Shown: in pieces, positions 11,259 to 12,632 of the stretch
Layout of the letters: every line of letters begins with the position of its first letter
How positions within the stretch are numbered: the stretch's first letter is position 1
DNA from: QHBQ01 sp038230695
GTDB lineage: Bacteria; Chloroflexota; Chloroflexia; QHBQ01
Length of the DNA: 12,632 nucleotides
NCBI GenBank assembly: GCA_038230695.1
Contig: JBBRMT010000131.1
Location: 1-12,632 of the forward strand
Direction: 5' to 3'
Notes under the pieces: generated by a model
What the model was told of the DNA's origin: nothing
The model's input: the letters and a program-made list of their open reading frames with translations, nothing else
Databases searched by the model: none
Made by a program: the position numbers and the translations under genes

Positions 11259-12449
11259 ATGCGCGAAGTAGTGATCATTGACGGCGCACGCACGCCGGTT
11301 GGCACCTATGGCGGGGCGATGCGCGATGTTCCCGCCGCCGAACTGGGCTTGATTGCCACGCAGGAGGCGTTGAGGCGTAGCAATGTTGCCGCCGAGCAAA
11401 TCAGCGGGCTGGTGTTCGGCAACGTGCTGCAAACCAGCGCCGATGCCATCTACCTTGCCCGCCACATCGCCCTGAAAGCGGGTATGCCGCGCAGCGTACC
11501 TGCGTTGGTGGTGCAGCGGTTGTGCGGCAGTGGCTTGCAGGCGATCATCAGCGCGGCGCAGTCAATCATGCTGGGCGAGGGCGATTATATGCTTGCGGGT
11601 GGCGCGGAGAGCATGAGCCAGGCACCCCACGTTATCTACGGCGCACGCTGGGGCTTCGAGCTTGGCGGCGGCAAGCTGGAGGATGCGCTCTGGTCGGCGT
11701 TGGTGGACAGCTACAACGGCCTGCCAATGGCAATGACGGCAGAGAACCTGGCGACCCGTTACAGCATCAGCCGCGAACAGCAGGACGAGTTCGCCCTTCT
11801 CAGCCAGCAGCGTACCAAAGCGGCGCAAGAAGCGGGTCGGCTAGCCGAGGAGATAGTCCCCGTCACTGTGCGCGACAAGCGGGGCAAGGAGACGCTGGTC
11901 GAGCGCGATGAGCATCCCCGCCCCGACCCATCGCTGGAGGCCCTTGCACGGCTCAAGCCACGCTTCAAGGCTGATGGTGGCGTGACGGCTGGTAACGCCA
12001 GTGGCATCAACGATGCGGGCGCAGCGGTGGTGCTGGCTGACGCAGAGGCCGCTCGCCGCGATGGGCGACAGCCACTCGGTCGGATACTCTCCTGGGGTAT
12101 CGTCGGTGTTGACCCTGACATAATGGGCATCGGCCCTGCGCCCGCCATCCGCCAGGCGCTTGAGCGGGCCGGGTTGCAACTATCCGATATTGATCTGTTC
12201 GAGGTCAACGAGGCGTTCGCCGCGCAGTACATCGCGGTGGAGCGCGAACTCGGCCTGGAGCGCGACAAGGTTAACGTCAATGGCGGAGCGATTGCCCTCG
12301 GCCATCCGCTAGCCGCCAGCGGCACGCGCATCAGCCTCAGCCTGCTCTACGAGCTGCGCCGTCGCCATGCCCGCTTCGGAGTCGCCGCCCTCTGCATCGG
12401 CGGTGGGCAGGGTATCGCTGCCGTTTACGAAAATCTGCAACGATTATAA
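11259..12449 (+). CDS. thiolase (acetyl-CoA C-acyltransferase)
   Basis: Thiolase of 396 residues, full length for the family. It cleaves 3-oxoacyl-CoA with CoA or condenses two acetyl-CoA. The nucleophilic Cys89 is in VVQRLCGSGLQAI. NEAFAAQ gives Asn317, GGAIALGHPLAASGTR gives His349, and ALCIGGGQGIA gives the second catalytic Cys379; all four expected residues are present. Further landmarks are the start REVVIIDGARTPVGTYGG, GGAESMSQAPH (114-124) and GNASGINDGA-like GNASGINDAGAAVVLAD (245-261). Biosynthetic (AtoB/ThlA-like) and degradative (FadA/PaaJ-like) forms cannot be separated safely by eye. The neighbouring crotonases favour a degradative role. ATG 11259 follows GGAACGGAG. It is downstream of a strong hairpin, so it depends on read-through or a promoter I cannot see. 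C-rich hairpins follow it. Confidence 0.93.
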   Translation: MREVVIIDGARTPVGTYGGAMRDVPAAELGLIATQEALRRSNVAAEQISGLVFGNVLQTSADAIYLARHIALKAGMPRSVPALVVQRLCGSGLQAIISAAQSIMLGEGDYMLAGGAESMSQAPHVIYGARWGFELGGGKLEDALWSALVDSYNGLPMAMTAENLATRYSISREQQDEFALLSQQRTKAAQEAGRLAEEIVPVTVRDKRGKETLVERDEHPRPDPSLEALARLKPRFKADGGVTAGNASGINDAGAAVVLADAEAARRDGRQPLGRILSWGIVGVDPDIMGIGPAPAIRQALERAGLQLSDIDLFEVNEAFAAQYIAVERELGLERDKVNVNGGAIALGHPLAASGTRISLSLLYELRRRHARFGVAALCIGGGQGIAAVYENLQRL

Positions 12450-12453
12450 CAAT

Positions 12454-12535
12454 ACCCCCTCCCGCCGGGAGAGGTTGAGCTGGGTCCGCGCTATCCGATC
12501 GAACACCCACCCCCAGCCCCTCCCGGCCGGAGGGG
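12454..12535 (+). repeat. two C-rich hairpins after the thiolase gene
   Basis: The first includes CTCCC-GCC-GGGAG near 12458-12472. The second is CCCCTCC (12517-12523) and GGAGGGG (12529-12535) around CGGCC, followed by ATTTC. Either may terminate thiolase transcription. They share the CCTCCC/GGGAGG style of the hairpins at 2278-2302 and 6275-6295 and look like repeats as much as terminators. Confidence 0.5.
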
Positions 12536-12551
12536 ATTTCTAAGGAGTACA

Positions 12552-12632
12552 ATGAACGAAGAATACGACCAGATGAGGCTGCTTGAGGAGATGGAGAGCC
12601 TGCGCGAGATCCTCGATGAGATCGGCTGCACC
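12552..12632 (+). CDS. 5' end of an unidentified gene (partial)
   Basis: ATG 12552 is preceded by TAAGGAG with a 4-base gap, and the frame stays open for 27 codons to the right edge. The visible start, MNEEYDQMRLLEEMESLREI followed by LDEIGCT, is acidic and strongly helical with heptad-like Leu/Met spacing, suggesting a coiled coil. The fragment is too short to assign a family. It lies about 100 bases after the thiolase on the same strand, beyond the hairpins. Confidence 0.6.
   Translation, partial: MNEEYDQMRLLEEMESLREILDEIGCT

Noticed and set aside
11759..12331. 190-codon - strand frame opposite the thiolase
   Set aside because: Ser/Ala/Arg-rich shadow of a conserved thiolase with all catalytic residues.

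Overview
The window looks like a chromosomal stretch from a filamentous or gliding member of the Chloroflexota (class Chloroflexia is my best guess). This is an inference from the gene mix and intergenic style: a TatA/B-like protein with a long Pro/Ala-rich tail, a stand-alone ComEC core, a surface-anchored SLH/GH5 glycanase, crotonase paralogues next to an EthD-family protein, and spacers full of heptamer arrays and C-rich hairpins. No 16S or other decisive marker is present. I see no rRNA, tRNA, CRISPR array, transposase, integrase or phage gene.

Layout. 1-1668 (+): the 3' end of an unidentified membrane-protein gene, a DUF421/YetF-family membrane protein, and a TatA/TatB-family translocase subunit. 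1669-3911 (+): a repeat-bearing spacer with a strong hairpin, an unrecognised ~144-aa protein, and a ComEC/Rec2 membrane core. 4066-6237 (+): a well-formed sigma-70-type promoter followed by a 723-residue secreted protein with three S-layer homology repeats, a jelly-roll domain and a GH5 catalytic domain. 6238-6572: a gene-free spacer of repeats and hairpins. 6573-6911 (-): a small orphan soluble protein with its own promoter.

7024-10050 (-) is a four-gene cluster transcribed in the order EthD-family protein, divergent one-Glu crotonase, enoyl-CoA hydratase (PaaF-like), PaaG-like isomerase. Together with the thiolase at 11259-12449 (+) this fits aromatic acyl-CoA (phenylacetyl-CoA type) or fatty acyl-CoA breakdown: isomerisation or hydration of ring-derived enoyl-CoAs, then thiolytic release of acetyl-CoA. 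The epoxidase, ring-opening and dehydrogenase genes of a full paa pathway are not in the window. Between the two metabolic blocks lie two small single-span membrane-protein genes: a 49-residue one, starting at 10256, that faces the EthD operon across a compact divergent promoter region, and a 178-residue one. A perfect 16-bp inverted repeat separates the latter from the thiolase. The window ends in the first 27 codons of another + strand gene.

The least ordinary features are intergenic. Period-7 arrays built on AGT-led heptamers sit at six gene borders, and in three cases they supply the stop codon and last residues of the gene. There is also a second hairpin family (TAGGGGCG...CGCCC), a C-rich element present as an inverted pair plus extra copies, and several regulatory-looking hairpins. 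No clearly new defence or biosynthetic system is visible.
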